Shown: positions 1 through 10,986 of the stretch, in pieces
Layout: every line of letters starts with the position of its first letter
How positions within the stretch are numbered: the first letter of the stretch is position 1
Origin: Panicum virgatum
Taxonomy: Eukaryota > Streptophyta > Magnoliopsida > Poales > Poaceae
NCBI RefSeq assembly: GCF_016808335.1
Contig: NC_053148.1
Location: 46,144,930-46,208,929, forward strand
Direction of reading: 5' to 3'
Length of the DNA stretch: 64,000 nt
Program-made: the position numbers and the translations under genes
Notes under the pieces: model-generated
The model's database searches: none
Told to the model about the DNA's origin: nothing
What the model saw: the letters and a program-made list of their open reading frames with translations, nothing else

Positions 1-492
1 GCATTCATTGCATAGCATCTGTTCAGGGGGAGTCTTAGCTTCAGGGGGAGCTTTAGGTTTGTTTAGGCTTGATGTGTGCATGTGCCAATAAGGGGGAGAA
101 TTTTTGGGAGAAGTGATCGAACAAGGGGGGACTTGTTTGATTTTGGCTTTGAGAGTGCATCATTTTGGGAGAATTGCACGTGTGAGTGGAAATGCATTTC
201 AGGGGGAGTTTCTGCTTTGGTTGTGGCTCCTGGTTTCCTCGTTTTCCCTCTGCTTCTTGCATGACTGCGTCGAGCTTTACCTCTGTCTTTGAGGAGTCAT
301 GTTTTGGCTTTTGATCGATTGCGTCGAGCCGTTGCCCTTGTCTTAGGGGATCGATTTGTGCTTGAGTAAGTGACTGGTCTTGCCTGTCTGAGCTTTTTGT
401 CACTTGCTTGAGTTCTTCTCTTTCTTGCTTCCATTTTATCACTTCTCTGGTTTCAGGTGGTGTGTTGACAATGCACTCATCAAGGGGGAGAT
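1..492 (+). mobile_element. 3' internal end of a Ty1/copia (SIRE/Maximus-like) retrotransposon
   Basis: The stretch contains repeated short purine tracts of the form AGGGGGAG (near 27, 43, 91, 200 and 483), a habit of SIRE/Maximus copia elements between pol and the 3' LTR. The last tract, AAGGGGGAG at 482-490, is the likely polypurine tract, as the LTR starts just after it. No pol coding is visible, so the coding part lies left of the window. An antisense open frame (53-715) covers this stretch and runs into the LTR. Confidence 0.7.
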
Positions 493-2013
493 TGAGGAAT
501 GTTGAGTACTCTATCTTGCCTGTGATGAGTGAATTGTCAACCGTGCGGTATGATCGTGCGCTTGGTCTTTGGATTGCAGGTACATGGGCGTCGAGTGTCG
601 ACGGTGAGCTGCCGTGGAGGAGCTCAGGCCGGGCGGCAGCTGTGGCGTCTACTCCTGGATCGAGGGCGCGAGCGGCGACGGAAGGCGGGTTTCTTGGTTT
701 GCGCCACAAAACCAAGGAGGAGGACAGCGGTTGAAGACGCCAAGTCGTGGAGGCACGGGCGTCGGTCTCGGGACTGGCGGAGGCGACGTGCGTCGACGAC
801 GTCTAGGGCCTCGCTGCAGGCGAGGAGGTGATGGGCGTTGGGCGGCGTCTAGGGCCGTCAGAAGGCCGAGGCGGGAACGGCGTCTAGGGCCACGACGTGG
901 AGGAAGGAATCTTCCCGCGCGAGGAGTTTTTGCGGTTTTCTCAATACCGGCCACCTACCCGGGTTTCACGAACCTTCCGAAACCGTGGACCAGATCTTCA
1001 TCAAGATGGCGGCATCGTGGAGAAGACTTCGTTTCGAAGAAAGAACCTCAGCCGTCAGATGGGATCGTGTACAGGGGGATACTGCAGATCAACCGGTCTG
1101 ACCGGTCCCTGGCACCGGTCTGACCGGTCTCCGCGGGTATAAATACCCCTTCACTTGTATTAGGTTATGGTGGCTTTTGTAACTTGTCCGTGGATTGCTT
1201 GTTCCTCCAGGCCGCCGCCCCTGTGTCTCTCTCCCCCCGTTCTTCTCTTTAGAATAGGATTTGCTTATAGATTTGTGAGACTTTGTATTGGATTTGATTG
1301 GGAAAGGAGGCCTCATCCTCCTTGTACCCTCTGGGCTTTTGAATCAATCCAATCTCGTTCCTCATGTGCTCTTTTGTGATAGATTTTCGTTTCGTTTTTG
1401 GTGCACATGATCGTGACGGTTCGTAGAACTCTTTGTAGTGATTCCCGTACCCCTAGCCTCGTCCCAAATCCTCTGGAATCACGAGTTCTCACGAATTGAA
1501 GTTTTTGATTTGTTGAGAAAACCCCAATCCTTCTTGATCTTCCCTTAAATTCTCAAGATTCTTTAATCTTTTGGGAAAGATCTCTTGGGGATATGTTCGC
1601 AGGTTAGTTGCGGAGGTATCCTCCAAGTTTCACTGGATTTGGACTTCGTTTGCTCGAGATTCCTCTTTTGAAGTCTTGGTCACGGATTTCTCTGGGTGGC
1701 ACCGGTCAGACCGGACGACAAGACCGGTCAGACCGGTATAGACCTGTTTAGGCCACGACCGGTCAGACTGGTCCGTTGCACCTGTCAGACCGGTCCAGGC
1801 AGTCGAGTTCTGCGATTTGAATCGTATTGACTCTTTTGCTTCCGCGTAGCTTCCTAGGGCTTTTCACAAGGAGATAGCTGATCCATAGCTACTCTCTCGC
1901 TCTAGGTTCGAGGGTTTGTGGTGATTTTCGGGATATTGGCCGACGGATCGATTTCGAGAGAAATTTTGATCGGCACTCATTCACCCCCTCTGGTCGCCAG
2001 TTTCGGTCTTTCA
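493..2013 (+). mobile_element. 3' LTR of the copia element
   Basis: The proposed LTR begins TGAGGAATGTTG right after the polypurine tract and ends CGGTCTTTCA, after an ATTCACCCCCTCTGG stretch typical of the 3' ends of SIRE-type LTRs, giving short TGA/TCA ends. It carries a TATA box (GTATAAATACC, about 1137-1147) that would start the RNA near 1170. Palindromic ACCGGTCTGACCGGTC-like repeats lie just upstream of the TATA box (1094-1130) and again at 1700-1795. The 5' LTR and target duplication are outside the window, so the left border is good to within about 15 bp only. Confidence 0.65.
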
Positions 2014-3130
2014 CTGCTGCTGCGCATAAAACAAGTGAGAGATCAGATGCAGTGGTAGCTGGGAAAGATACGCTGCTAGCTGAAACAGGAACGCCGAACG
2101 TTTTGTTGGCCAGTCTGATCAGTTCGTGATTAATATAACAACTCATCATCGTGTCTTTTCCCCCCTAATAATAATTCTTGCAGTTTCCTTTTCTATCCTG
2201 GGTCTGGAAGGTATACTATACAGAATGATTCTAATTTTTTTACGCAGTGCGTGAAACTCTAGAAGGGTGAGAGTTTGGTGGTTTCCGAGCCCCCATCAGA
2301 CAATGATGGTGCGTATACTTCTGGTGATTAGAGATGAGACTGTACTAATAGAAAAGGAAACAAGAAAGGTATGTATTGATCGGGATGGGGATAGAGAATT
2401 GATTTTTCGTCCGGGCATACATGCTTGTTGATTCTCATAAAAAGAAATGAAACAAAATTTGAAAAGCATAAAGAATGGGAATTAATGGCCGCTTTCAGAA
2501 ACTGTTGCCGATAGAACTTGTCAAAATGCTTTCAGTTGCGATCCGACTACCAAAAGTCTGAACATGTTGTAGTCTAAACTCTGAAGTCTAGAACTAATTG
2601 GAATAGAGACGTATGGGAAGAACTTATGGGATGGTGTGCCAGTGTCAGTACAGAAATTGGTTTTCACCAGCAGAAGGATTTAGTGGTTTTTTTTCATAGT
2701 TTGATCTCTGAACAACAGAGCTTAACTGCAGATTCATGTATACTGAGAAGAATTTAGTGATTTGACACGTTTTTATTTTCCAAGCATGCAGTAACTTGTA
2801 AGGCTTTTTTTTTGAGAGAGAGAGGATAGTTTGAACAAGCTGTTCCTGTTCTGCAAAGTCAGCCCGTCCATATATAATCTCCGAGCATATAAAGCCTTTT
2901 GCAGACACGTGTTTGGGCCGTCACGTGTTTGGGCCTAATCAACGCAGATGCACAAATAGTGCCCAAGTGAACATGACGCTTTGATTCATTTTATTTGTAC
3001 TTTTCAGACCGTTCGATCCATCAGTCGATTTGGAAAGTGGGAAGCGGGTATATAGAAGGAAAAATATAAGGGAACGTATCTGGTGGATGACGCTAATGAT
3101 CATCGCATGGCAATGTTGATTGAGATGCCA
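2014..3130. other. Intergenic DNA downstream of the GH31 gene
   Basis: AT-rich sequence between the copia LTR and the 3' end of the alpha-glucosidase gene. It has a short GA run (2813-2825) but no coding region, RNA gene or full transposon that I can support. Confidence 0.5.
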
Positions 3131-3136
3131 TTTATT
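3131..3136 (-). terminator. Candidate poly(A) signal of the GH31 gene
   Basis: The minus strand reads AATAAA about 77 bases after the TAA stop at 3213, a normal distance for a plant 3' UTR signal. Another AATAAA-like site follows near 3165. Confidence 0.4.
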
Positions 3137-3212
3137 TCAAGTTTAATCTTCTGATGATCAGTTTTTATTCAGAGCATTCGCACCATTTCACTTTCAGAGC
3201 TCCAATCCCATG

Positions 3213-6200
3213 TTACGACATGACGACCTTGAGCTCGAACTCCTTGCCGACGGCCAGCGACAACCCCTCCACGTGAGCGGCGCCTAGCTCCCCGCTCCCC
3301 GGCCGGTACCCCTGGGCGCGGCCGGTCGAGTTGGCCGCCTTGACGCTGTTGACGTACACGGCGAACCCCCTCGGCGGCGCCGGCGAACGCAGGCCCAGGA
3401 ACACCACCTTGCCGATGACCAGCTTCCGGCTCGGGCCGTACGAGTCGTGCACCACGTGCGACCTCACCGTGGCGCCGCCGCGCCCCGTCTCGCAGCTGAA
3501 CCGTACCAGGGTCCACTGGCCCCGCGGCCCGGCCATCTCCGGCGACTCGCCGTCGTCCAGGAACAGCTCCCCGGCCGCGGATCCGTCCTCGCCGAGCGCG
3601 ACCAGGAGGTGGAACACGGTCTGGCGCGCGCGCGCCGTGGTCAGCGCCGGCCGCTGCAGCGGCAGGATGTTGCCGCCGGCGACGTGCACGTTCACCGTGT
3701 CCGCGGGGGCCGGGAGCGTCACGCGCCTGCCGGCCGCCGAGGCGACGGCGAGCGAGTAGTCGAAGAGGCTGAACCACCGGCCGGCGGGGAAGTAGGCGTC
3801 GACGGTGGTGGCGCCCGGCTCGAGCACCGGCGACACGAGCACGCCGCGGCCGAGCAGGAACTGCCGGTCCACCCCGTAGGTGTCGACGTCCTTGGGGTAG
3901 GAGAAGAAGAGCGGCCGCGCGATGGGCGCCCCCGTCGTGTGCGCCTCGTGCATCAGCGTGTAGATGTACGGCAGCAGCCGGTAGCGCAGGCCGAGCGCCT
4001 TCCTCGCCGACCGCGCCACCGACTCCCACAGGTAGAGCTCTCGCCGGACGGTGCCGATCGCCGAGTGGTCCCTCGAGAACGGGTAGAAGGCGCCAAGCTT
4101 CACCAATGAAGGAACAGGAAAGCTCAATCAGCTCAATCGTGTCAATGGACGGAGTCGTGAGCTTTCAATTTGATGCAGGTGCGGCGAGTTCGTACTGTAC
4201 CTGAATCCAGCGGCTGCAGAGCTCCTCGGTGGTGTTGCCGCCGAAGCCGCAGATGTCGGCGCCGACCATGGGGATGCCGAAGAGCCCGAAGCTGAGCATG
4301 GTGTTGATGGAGTACCGGAGGTCGGCCCACGTCGCCGCGTTGTCGCCGGTCCAGTGCGCGGTGTACCGGCCGGAGCCCACGAAGGTGGACCGGCTGAGCA
4401 CGAAGGGGCGGCGGCCGGTGTCGGCGAGCAGCGCGCCGTGCGTGGCGCGCGCCTCGAGGAAGCCGTAGAGGTTGTGCGCGTCGTACTCGCGCACGCCGCC
4501 GTAGTGCGCCGCGGACGCCGGCACGGTCTTGTTGTTGATGGGGCGGCGCACGCCGGAGTTGTTGATGCGGTACGGCGGGTCGTCAAGCGCGTTCAGCGGG
4601 GGCGGGTCGACGAAGTTGGAGATCTCGTTCATGTCGATCCAGAGCCCGTCGACGGGGAGCGTCCGCCGGAACAGGGTGATCTCCCGCGCCCAGAACCTGG
4701 CGGCGCGCGGGTTGAGGAAGTCCGGGAAGTAGACATTTCCCGGCCACACCTTGCCGAGGTAGTTGGTGCCGTTCCGCTTCAGGAACACGTCCTGCTGCAT
4801 CCCGCGGATGAACGTCCCGTACGTCTCGTTCACGTTGATCCCTGCACCGTCGTCCATGGAGAGATCATCGTGCTGCTCTGCTCTGCTCTGCTCCAACCAG
4901 GTGACGAGAGGTTGAAGAAGATGTGATCGATCGCGTACCTGGGTCGAGGATGACAACGTATTTCTGGCCGTTCCGGTGAAGGCGGTCGACGAACTGCCGC
5001 ATCGGGCCGGCCGGGAAGTTCACCGGGTCCAGGGTGAAGTCCTTGAAGGCGTCCATGTAGTCGATGTCCGTCCACATCACCTCCAGCGGGATCCTGGCCT
5101 TGGCGTAGCCGGCGACCACGCCTTCCAGGTCGGCAAGGTTCTTGTACCCGTACCTGCACTGGTGGAACCCTGCAACGAAACAGAGAGCAGTAGCAGACGA
5201 TCGATCAGGATCAGCTGGAAGAAGAAGAAGAAGCAGAGAGCTCCCTCCGATCCATGGAAGAAATAATGCAGGCAGGGAGCGGGTTTAGCTGGGCGTACCG
5301 AAGGACCAGTACGGCATGGGGGCCGGGCGGCCGATGAGCTGGGTGTACTGGTCGACGACGTCGAGCGGGGCGGGGCCGGCGAAGAAGTAGAAGTCGAGCA
5401 CGCCGCCGATGACCTTGTAGGTGAGGTAGGACCCGCCGTACTCGATGTCCATGCCGTTGCTGTTGAGCAGGAGCACCCCGTGCGCCGCGCCGGCCCCGGC
5501 GCCGGCGCCGCCGGGGGACGACGCCGAGCGCACGTCGAGGTAGAACGGGTGCGAGCCGTAGAGGTTGAGGTCGACGTTGGAGGCGGCGATGTCGGCGTTC
5601 CAGAGCGTGAACGTGTCGTTGCGCTGCAGCCGGAACGTGCGCTTGGTGTGCTCGCCCAGCCCGTAGAGCGACGCCCGGCCGGCGGGGAGCGCCGTGGTCA
5701 GCTCCAGGTACCGGTCCTTGAAGGCGAGGCCCGGGGAGGCGTCGAAGAGGACGTCCCCCGTGGAGCGGCGGGACACGGTGAAGCGGAACGGGGAGGCGTG
5801 GAGGGTGAAGGTGAGGTCGGAGGTCGCCGCCGAGAGGACGCGGCTGCGCGGCGACGCGCCCGTGCTCGCGTCGAGTTGGACTTGCCGGGGCGCCTCGCGG
5901 GGGATCACGTCCTGGGGGACCTCCCACCGCGGGTGGTCGGCGTCGGTGATGCGGACGTGTAGCCGGCTGCTCGTCTCAAGCCTGCCGCCGGCGTGGCACA
6001 TCAGTAAATTATTAAAATTAATATATATAGTATGAAATTTACATAAAAACCTCATTGGTCGCGTGGCCTAATGGATAAGGCGCTCGCCTCCGGAGCGGGA
6101 GATTGTGGGTTCTAGTCCCACGATCATTTATTTTTGGGTGAGGCATATTCTTGTTAAATTGTAGTAGCTATTTTGAACTAGAAATTTTCCTTTTTCCTTA

Positions 6201-7284
6201 GATTTTGTCACCTTTGTACTGAAATTGATCCTACATACGTATTTTACTTTTCATTCGTATGGAACTTCTTTTTGGTGGGTAAATGTGAACTTGGGGTATT
6301 TATGTTCTTACTCCTTTTTTGAAGTTTAATTTTAATTCTACCCTCATTTATTACTTTATAATTTTTCCCTTTACTATTTACAAGTCAATGCGATTTTACC
6401 TCTAGTCAACGGTCAAAACAAGGGCAAATATGCAAAGACTAATTGCAAAATCGCAATGGCTTGTGAAAAGGTAAAATTATAGACTTAAAAAATATTGCAT
6501 AACCACAATTACACTTTAAAGCAGGACAAGAACACCAAAAAAAAAACCTAAGAACTTATGCTACCAGATGCTAAAAAGATCTTCCCAAACTATTTGTTGG
6601 AAAATCTGATCTATGAAGTCTGCGGTACATGATTTCAAAAGGCAATGCAAGTCAATGCAGATGCAATACTATACAATTGCAAACTGGCCCTTGGATTTTA
6701 GCTCTTGTATTGTATGCAGTCCTCTAAGAAAATGACTCGTTTGGTAGGTTGTCCTAGTCAGTCTATCATCGACTCGATCTTATCTCAAAAGGACGAGGAA
6801 GAAGAGGAGGAAGCGTTTGAGCTACAATCTTTCTGGTCGTAGGTACATGAATCCTTATCCGCTGACGACGAACTAACCTAATGGGCGATCGACCAAACTG
6901 CTTAGAATCCAAGGATTGGTCAAGGACCATCTATCTCAATTTAATATCCCCAAAGTTTGAAGATTATTCAGCAAGCATCGATCGCATGCCATGGAAGTGC
7001 AGCAGTGATCTTTGTCTAAGAGCAAGCACGCTGATAATCAATCCAGGGGAGGAACGTACTTGCCTGGCGGTTAGGCTGAGCCTCTGGACGTCGGGCCCGA
7101 GCTCGGCCTTCTCGCCATCGCCGGCGAGCTCCAGCCGCGCGGACAGCTGGCCCCCCGCCCCGGCCACCGACACCACGCGGTACCCGGCCTGCGCGGCCGC
7201 ACCGGGCCACGGGACGGCGAGGAGGACGACGAGGAGGAGGAAGGCGGCGCGCGCGCGCGCGGCTGCCGCCGTCGACGGCCCCAT
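3213..7284 (-). CDS. GH31 alpha-glucosidase, five exons, 886 aa
   Basis: Secreted or vacuolar glycoside hydrolase family 31 enzyme that releases glucose from maltose and starch-derived oligosaccharides. Coding exons on the minus strand: 7284-7064, 5981-5299, 5169-4939, 4841-4201, 4097-3213; the phases join without a break (2661 nt). The start is followed by a hydrophobic stretch ([16 protein letters not shown]), a signal peptide. The nucleophile lies in [11 protein letters not shown] (D about 448) and the acid/base in [10 protein letters not shown] (D about 545), both intact. The length fits plant alpha-glucosidases (about 870-900 aa), and [19 protein letters not shown] is typical of the cereal enzymes. 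Intron 1 (1082 bp) begins with GC instead of GT, in a good AG|GCAAGT context; the other four exons use standard sites. An alpha-xylosidase is possible in GH31, but the overall sequence fits maltose-type alpha-glucosidase better. Rice has tandem genes of this kind next to NRAMP3 (recalled, not checked). Confidence 0.93.
6057..6128 (+). tRNA. tRNA-Arg(CCG)-like sequence, 3 nt short in the acceptor stem
   Basis: D arm GCCT/AGGC (6066-6081), anticodon arm CTCGC/GCGGG with loop CTCCGGA (anticodon CCG at 6090-6092) and T arm GTGGG/CCCAC (6105-6121) all form. The 5' acceptor strand GGTCG (6057-6061) pairs with CGATC (6121-6125) only if the two remaining acceptor pairs are dropped, so about three bases seem lost between T arm and acceptor stem. 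The T loop is TTCTAGT rather than TTCGANT, which weakens box B. A T-rich tract follows (6127-6135). It sits inside intron 1 of the GH31 gene on the opposite strand. Most likely a recently decayed tRNA gene or tRNA-derived retroposon; a working gene is less likely. Confidence 0.55.
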
Positions 7285-7357
7285 CGCCCCGCGGGGAGCG
7301 TGCCGATGCTACTGCACAAGCGTACAAGGCGACCGGGCAGCAAGTGGCTGGCGTGCG

Positions 7358-7364
7358 CTTAATA
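7358..7364 (-). promoter_or_regulatory. TATA-like box of the GH31 gene
   Basis: The minus strand reads CCTATTAAGC about 75 bases upstream of the start codon. It is a weak TATA match at a plausible distance, and lies at the same relative place as the better TATA box before the orphan GH31 exon. Confidence 0.35.
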
Positions 7365-7369
7365 GGGCA

Positions 7370-8989
7370 GTGCGCGTCAACTGGCAGGCCGGGGCAGCCG
7401 TGGCGTGCGCAGCGCAGGTCGGAAGGCTTGTCGGCGACGGCCGGCCTTTTTGTCTGAACTGAAACCGCGAGCCGGGAGGATCTGGCGGCTCGTTTGTTTT
7501 TTTGTTTCTTTGTTCGTTCTCTCTGCAAGTCTGCAGGTGTTCCGGGCACGGGAAGTGCAGAGAAGAAGGCGCACCCATCGTCTACCGCCGCCGCGTGCAC
7601 GGCGCGCAGCTGAAGCCTCACGGTCACGGCACTGAGAGGCGGCATGCCAGATGAAAGAGAGGAAAAGGGGACGAAGAAAGGCGATGCGCTTTCCGGATGA
7701 TCGGGTGGGTCAGCAAGGTCAGGCCAGTCTCGGTGTACAATTTCATGACACGGATATCTAGACTGAAAATTAGATAATGAATTTCATGGTTATAAAATTA
7801 TCCTCACATCTTATGGAACTCCAACTTTTTTTTTCTTGACATGTCAGCAAAATTGATGATATTTAATGCTATGAAATTCTTCGTAAAACCTTCATTTGAG
7901 ATTCCTAATGCTATGGTAATAACAGTGAGGAATCGTCTTTGGCTTGGGATTGGGCATGGGGGCTGAGATTCCGGAGGCGGGCTGTGGCTGAATAAAGAAA
8001 AGAAAATGCAGCTGGGCAGAGCAGCAAGAGATTCGCTCGGAATTGTTTATCTCGATTTGTTCCGTTTCTTCGCTTGAAAATTTGATCTTTTTCTTCTGAC
8101 AGGTGTGGGGCGGCCGGGGATGCATATAGATCATTTCTCTGATCTTGGGCAGAGTGGTAAGACAAGGACGGCTGGGGTTTGCCGGAGCAGAGTCGGCTGG
8201 TGCTTTTCCTGTCGACTTGTCGAGGCTAGGATGCCGTGGACCATTGCATCCATCGGTCGTAATCGTGACCACCTTATCACTTGCAGGCGCGACCAAGCCG
8301 AAGCTACCTGGACCGAGAGAGAGAGAGAGAGAGAGTCGTGTACCATCCGGTCGCCAATCCACTCATTGGGTTATTGTGGGATTGCCCGTGATGGCATCTT
8401 CTTTTTCTTTTAAGATTTCGATACCAGCTAGGTAAGTATTCTTTCTCGTTAGCTGTTGTTTTCCTGGGATGAGCACGCGCCGCACAGGCATTGGCGTTTT
8501 CTGCTGGATGGATGCAGATGCTGACGCAGCTAGTGCAGCTATTTCTCTGCTGAAATCGACGGAAATCGACGCCCCATCTGCAACGCATTGGCTATATCTG
8601 GTCTGATGACTACGGATGAAAACGTTGATGCGCGGCGCGCTGAAATATGACAGGTTTTAACATGTTACGAATGTTAGAAATAGCGGGAAGTTTAGCGCCA
8701 GCCTTCTCTAAAAATTAAAAACTTAAAACTATAGAAAACTATAGCGACCTATAGCAGAAGCCAAATTATTTGACGGAATGATACAATAATCAATAAGTAC
8801 ATACAAAATTAGAAGCAACATTGGTCTAACACTCTAAAATTAGATTCAACATGTCTCTTGACTGCCCAATTATGCACATCCTACTTTGTCCATGGTCCAT
8901 TCTAATTACTAGATAAATTGCGCGCTACGCTGCGCCCATTTGAAAATATAGAGCAAAATAGTTGATGCGTTGATGGTTACGTATGCGTT
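7370..8989. other. GH31 upstream region, no gene recognised
   Basis: Sequence between the GH31 gene and a short tandem repeat. It contains a GA run (about 8311-8336) on the plus strand and several antisense open frames in GC-rich parts, none with recognisable protein features. No exons 2-5 of a second GH31 copy are present here. Confidence 0.45.
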
Positions 8990-9118
8990 GATTATTACGT
9001 ATAGGCCGAATTCATGTCCCGCGTCGGGCTTCCTCTCTCCAGGACACGAATGGGCTGATTGTTGCGTATGGGCCGAATCCATGCCCCGCGTCGGGCTTCC
9101 TCTTTCCAAGACACGTGT
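8990..9118. repeat. 67-bp tandem duplication
   Basis: Two neighbouring copies (8990-9056 and 9057-about 9118) share GATTATTACGTATAGGCCGA / GATTGTTGCGTATGGGCCGA starts and the identical block CCCGCGTCGGGCTTCCTCT. About 85-90 percent identity by eye. Function unknown. Confidence 0.7.
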
Positions 9119-9673
9119 CGCGGCCACAACGTCCAGGCGCTCTCATCCCTCCCTTTCCATGGCGTATAAGAGTAAGAGTATATTGATTCTTTTGACTACA
9201 TCTTTAAGGGAACGACACTACGAAAATATACTCACAACTTGACCTTTAGTGTTGCTAAATATCACAAAAAAAACTTTTTAGCAGACATTTATTACCGCTT
9301 ATCTTTTAAAAATTCATTTAGCGGATATAGCGAATCGTTTTGGAGGACTTTTACTAGCTTTGGCTTCATCTTTTTTACGTAAATCGAGGCAATGGTGTTT
9401 GTAAGGAGGGGTAAAAATATATTGGAAGTGAGATGAAGCTATATTTTTTTAGCTTAACCAGTTTTAGTTTTACCGATGAAGCCGTCTGTGAGAATCCTCC
9501 CAAACAGGGCTCAGTTTGAGTTTGAGCCAACACTCGTCACGAAAAGAAATAAGCAGTGATGTGTGTGTACTACACTACTGGAGCTTCAGAGATCCACTAG
9601 CAACCCAACCGCAGCACAAGAAGTGCGTGGTAAATCAAAGGCGTACAACAGTAGGGGCTCCTACGAATCGCAC
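9119..9673. other. Intergenic, with a possible MITE near 9338-9510
   Basis: A stretch near 9338 (TTTGGAGGACTTTTACTAG, then GGCTTCATC) is loosely mirrored near 9475-9510 (GATGAAGCC, then GAATCCTCCCAAA), as in a short inverted-repeat transposon. No duplication at the ends was found, so this is tentative. Confidence 0.25.
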
Positions 9674-9938
9674 CTGGCGTACACGTCGAGCTTCCGCACG
9701 TCCTCGCCGTACGCCGCGGACGCGCCGGCGGCGGCAGCGGCGACGTCGGCCTCGAGCTCGAGCTCGGCGCGGAGCTGCGCCCCTCCCTCGTCCACCGCGG
9801 CGGCCCGGACGCGGTACCCGCCGCCGGGGACCCTGCTCCGGCCCTCATCCGCGCGCAGGCAACGAGCGCAGCAGCAAAGGCACAGGGCAAGCGCATGCCA
9901 GACGATGAGACGAGCGGCGGCCGGGGCGGCGTCGCCAT
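9674..9938 (-). pseudogene. Orphan first exon of a second GH31 alpha-glucosidase
   Basis: The minus strand encodes GGGYRVRAAAVDEGG, later AYGEDVRKLDVYA, colinear with the exon 1 region of the intact GH31 gene ([14 protein letters not shown], later [12 protein letters not shown]). It ends at a canonical donor GCCAG|GTGCG in the same phase (2) as the intact exon 1. The hydrophobic signal-like part LIVWHALALCLCCC is in this frame, but the nearest ATG (9938) is one frame off, so a single-base indel lies near the start. Exons 2-5 are not found between here and the intact gene. Most likely a relic of tandem duplication; alternatively an upstream alternative first exon spliced to 5981 of the neighbour. 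Confidence 0.75.
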
Positions 9939-9998
9939 CGCTGGGCTGCACGGGCGCTGCAGCACTGGTCGGCGTCACCCCCGCACCACGGAGGACGC

Positions 9999-10005
9999 TC
10001 TTATA
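9999..10005 (-). promoter_or_regulatory. TATA box before the orphan GH31 exon
   Basis: The minus strand reads GGCTATAAGAGC about 60 bases upstream of the ATG at 9938, a good plant TATA box at a normal position, so the promoter core of the second GH31 copy is preserved. Confidence 0.5.
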
Positions 10006-10009
10006 GCCT

Positions 10010-10964
10010 CCCCGTCGACGGCACGACGCGCGGCTCCCGTTCCTCTCGCGGCTGCCGAAATGGACCGGTAGTTTGGCCGCGTGCCTCGTGTCGGGGCGTG
10101 GGTGGCTGGCGTGGCCGACGGGCACCAGTCGGCGCCATGCTCGCCACGGCGAGGACCAGAGGATCTGAGGAGGACAATATGGCCGGGGCCCGGGGGGCAC
10201 GGCGGCATGGGCGCGCGCGCGCCGCACGCCCCGCGCAGGCGCCCTTGGTATTTGCATTGGTAAGGTGATCTCATCTCTGGAATGAACGAACGCGGCATCG
10301 ACTACCTTGAGAAGAGCGTTCGAGATAGGATCTCGCCTCGCCTCTGGGACCAACCGCGCACTCCACAGGGCTGGCTGATCGCGCAAGTCCCGCGGCCGCC
10401 GGCCGCCGGTGGCTTGTCGGCAGCGGACAAGAAGGGCAGATTCCACCATAGTATTCACCAATCTGAAATTCTGAAAGCGCCTCTACCCTGTAGTCGTCAC
10501 GCTATGCTTAACTAAAATTAATATGACCATATATATATTATTAAAATTCATTAATATGACTATGAATAAAATCAGACAAAGTTTAATTATGTAGAGGATA
10601 ATAAGTACATTCATATGCGCGACATGACCTATGTATGTGTGACTTGCCTTCTTGCCTGTCGTTGTTCCACTCCACGGCCTCAGCATTCTGATCCCCTATT
10701 ATATGTGGCTAGGTCAGTTTGTTCTGATATCTGTCGTGCTTTGTGGTGGAGCCAATGAGTTCAACCAATTTATACGGTTAGTTAGGTGGTTTTACTAGGG
10801 TCCATTTGATCCCAAAATGATGGATTTGCAGCCCGTTTGTGTATCCATGCTCCTGTATAATTAGCCAGATTATTATCCAGTGTAGCATCACTATCATGAT
10901 CTACATCAGTACCTGATGTGTAAATACTGTACCTAGTGCAACTATATCACCATCAAAAAGACAT
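10010..10964. other. Intergenic between the orphan exon and the NRAMP gene
   Basis: GC-rich on the left (to about 10460), AT-rich on the right. No gene, RNA or complete transposon seen. Confidence 0.45.
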
Positions 10965-10970
10965 TTTATT
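10965..10970 (-). terminator. Candidate poly(A) signal of the NRAMP gene
   Basis: AATAAA on the minus strand about 17 bases after the TAG stop. It is close to the stop, so a later signal may be the one used. Confidence 0.25.
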
Positions 10971-10986
10971 TTCCTAACCGCTATAT

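Noticed and set aside
3169..4029. 286-codon minus-strand frame
   Set aside because: Out-of-frame shadow of GH31 exon 5 in very GC-rich DNA; composition is Ala/Arg/Gly noise.
3447..4109. Plus-strand frame of 220 codons
   Set aside because: Antisense shadow of GH31 exon 5.
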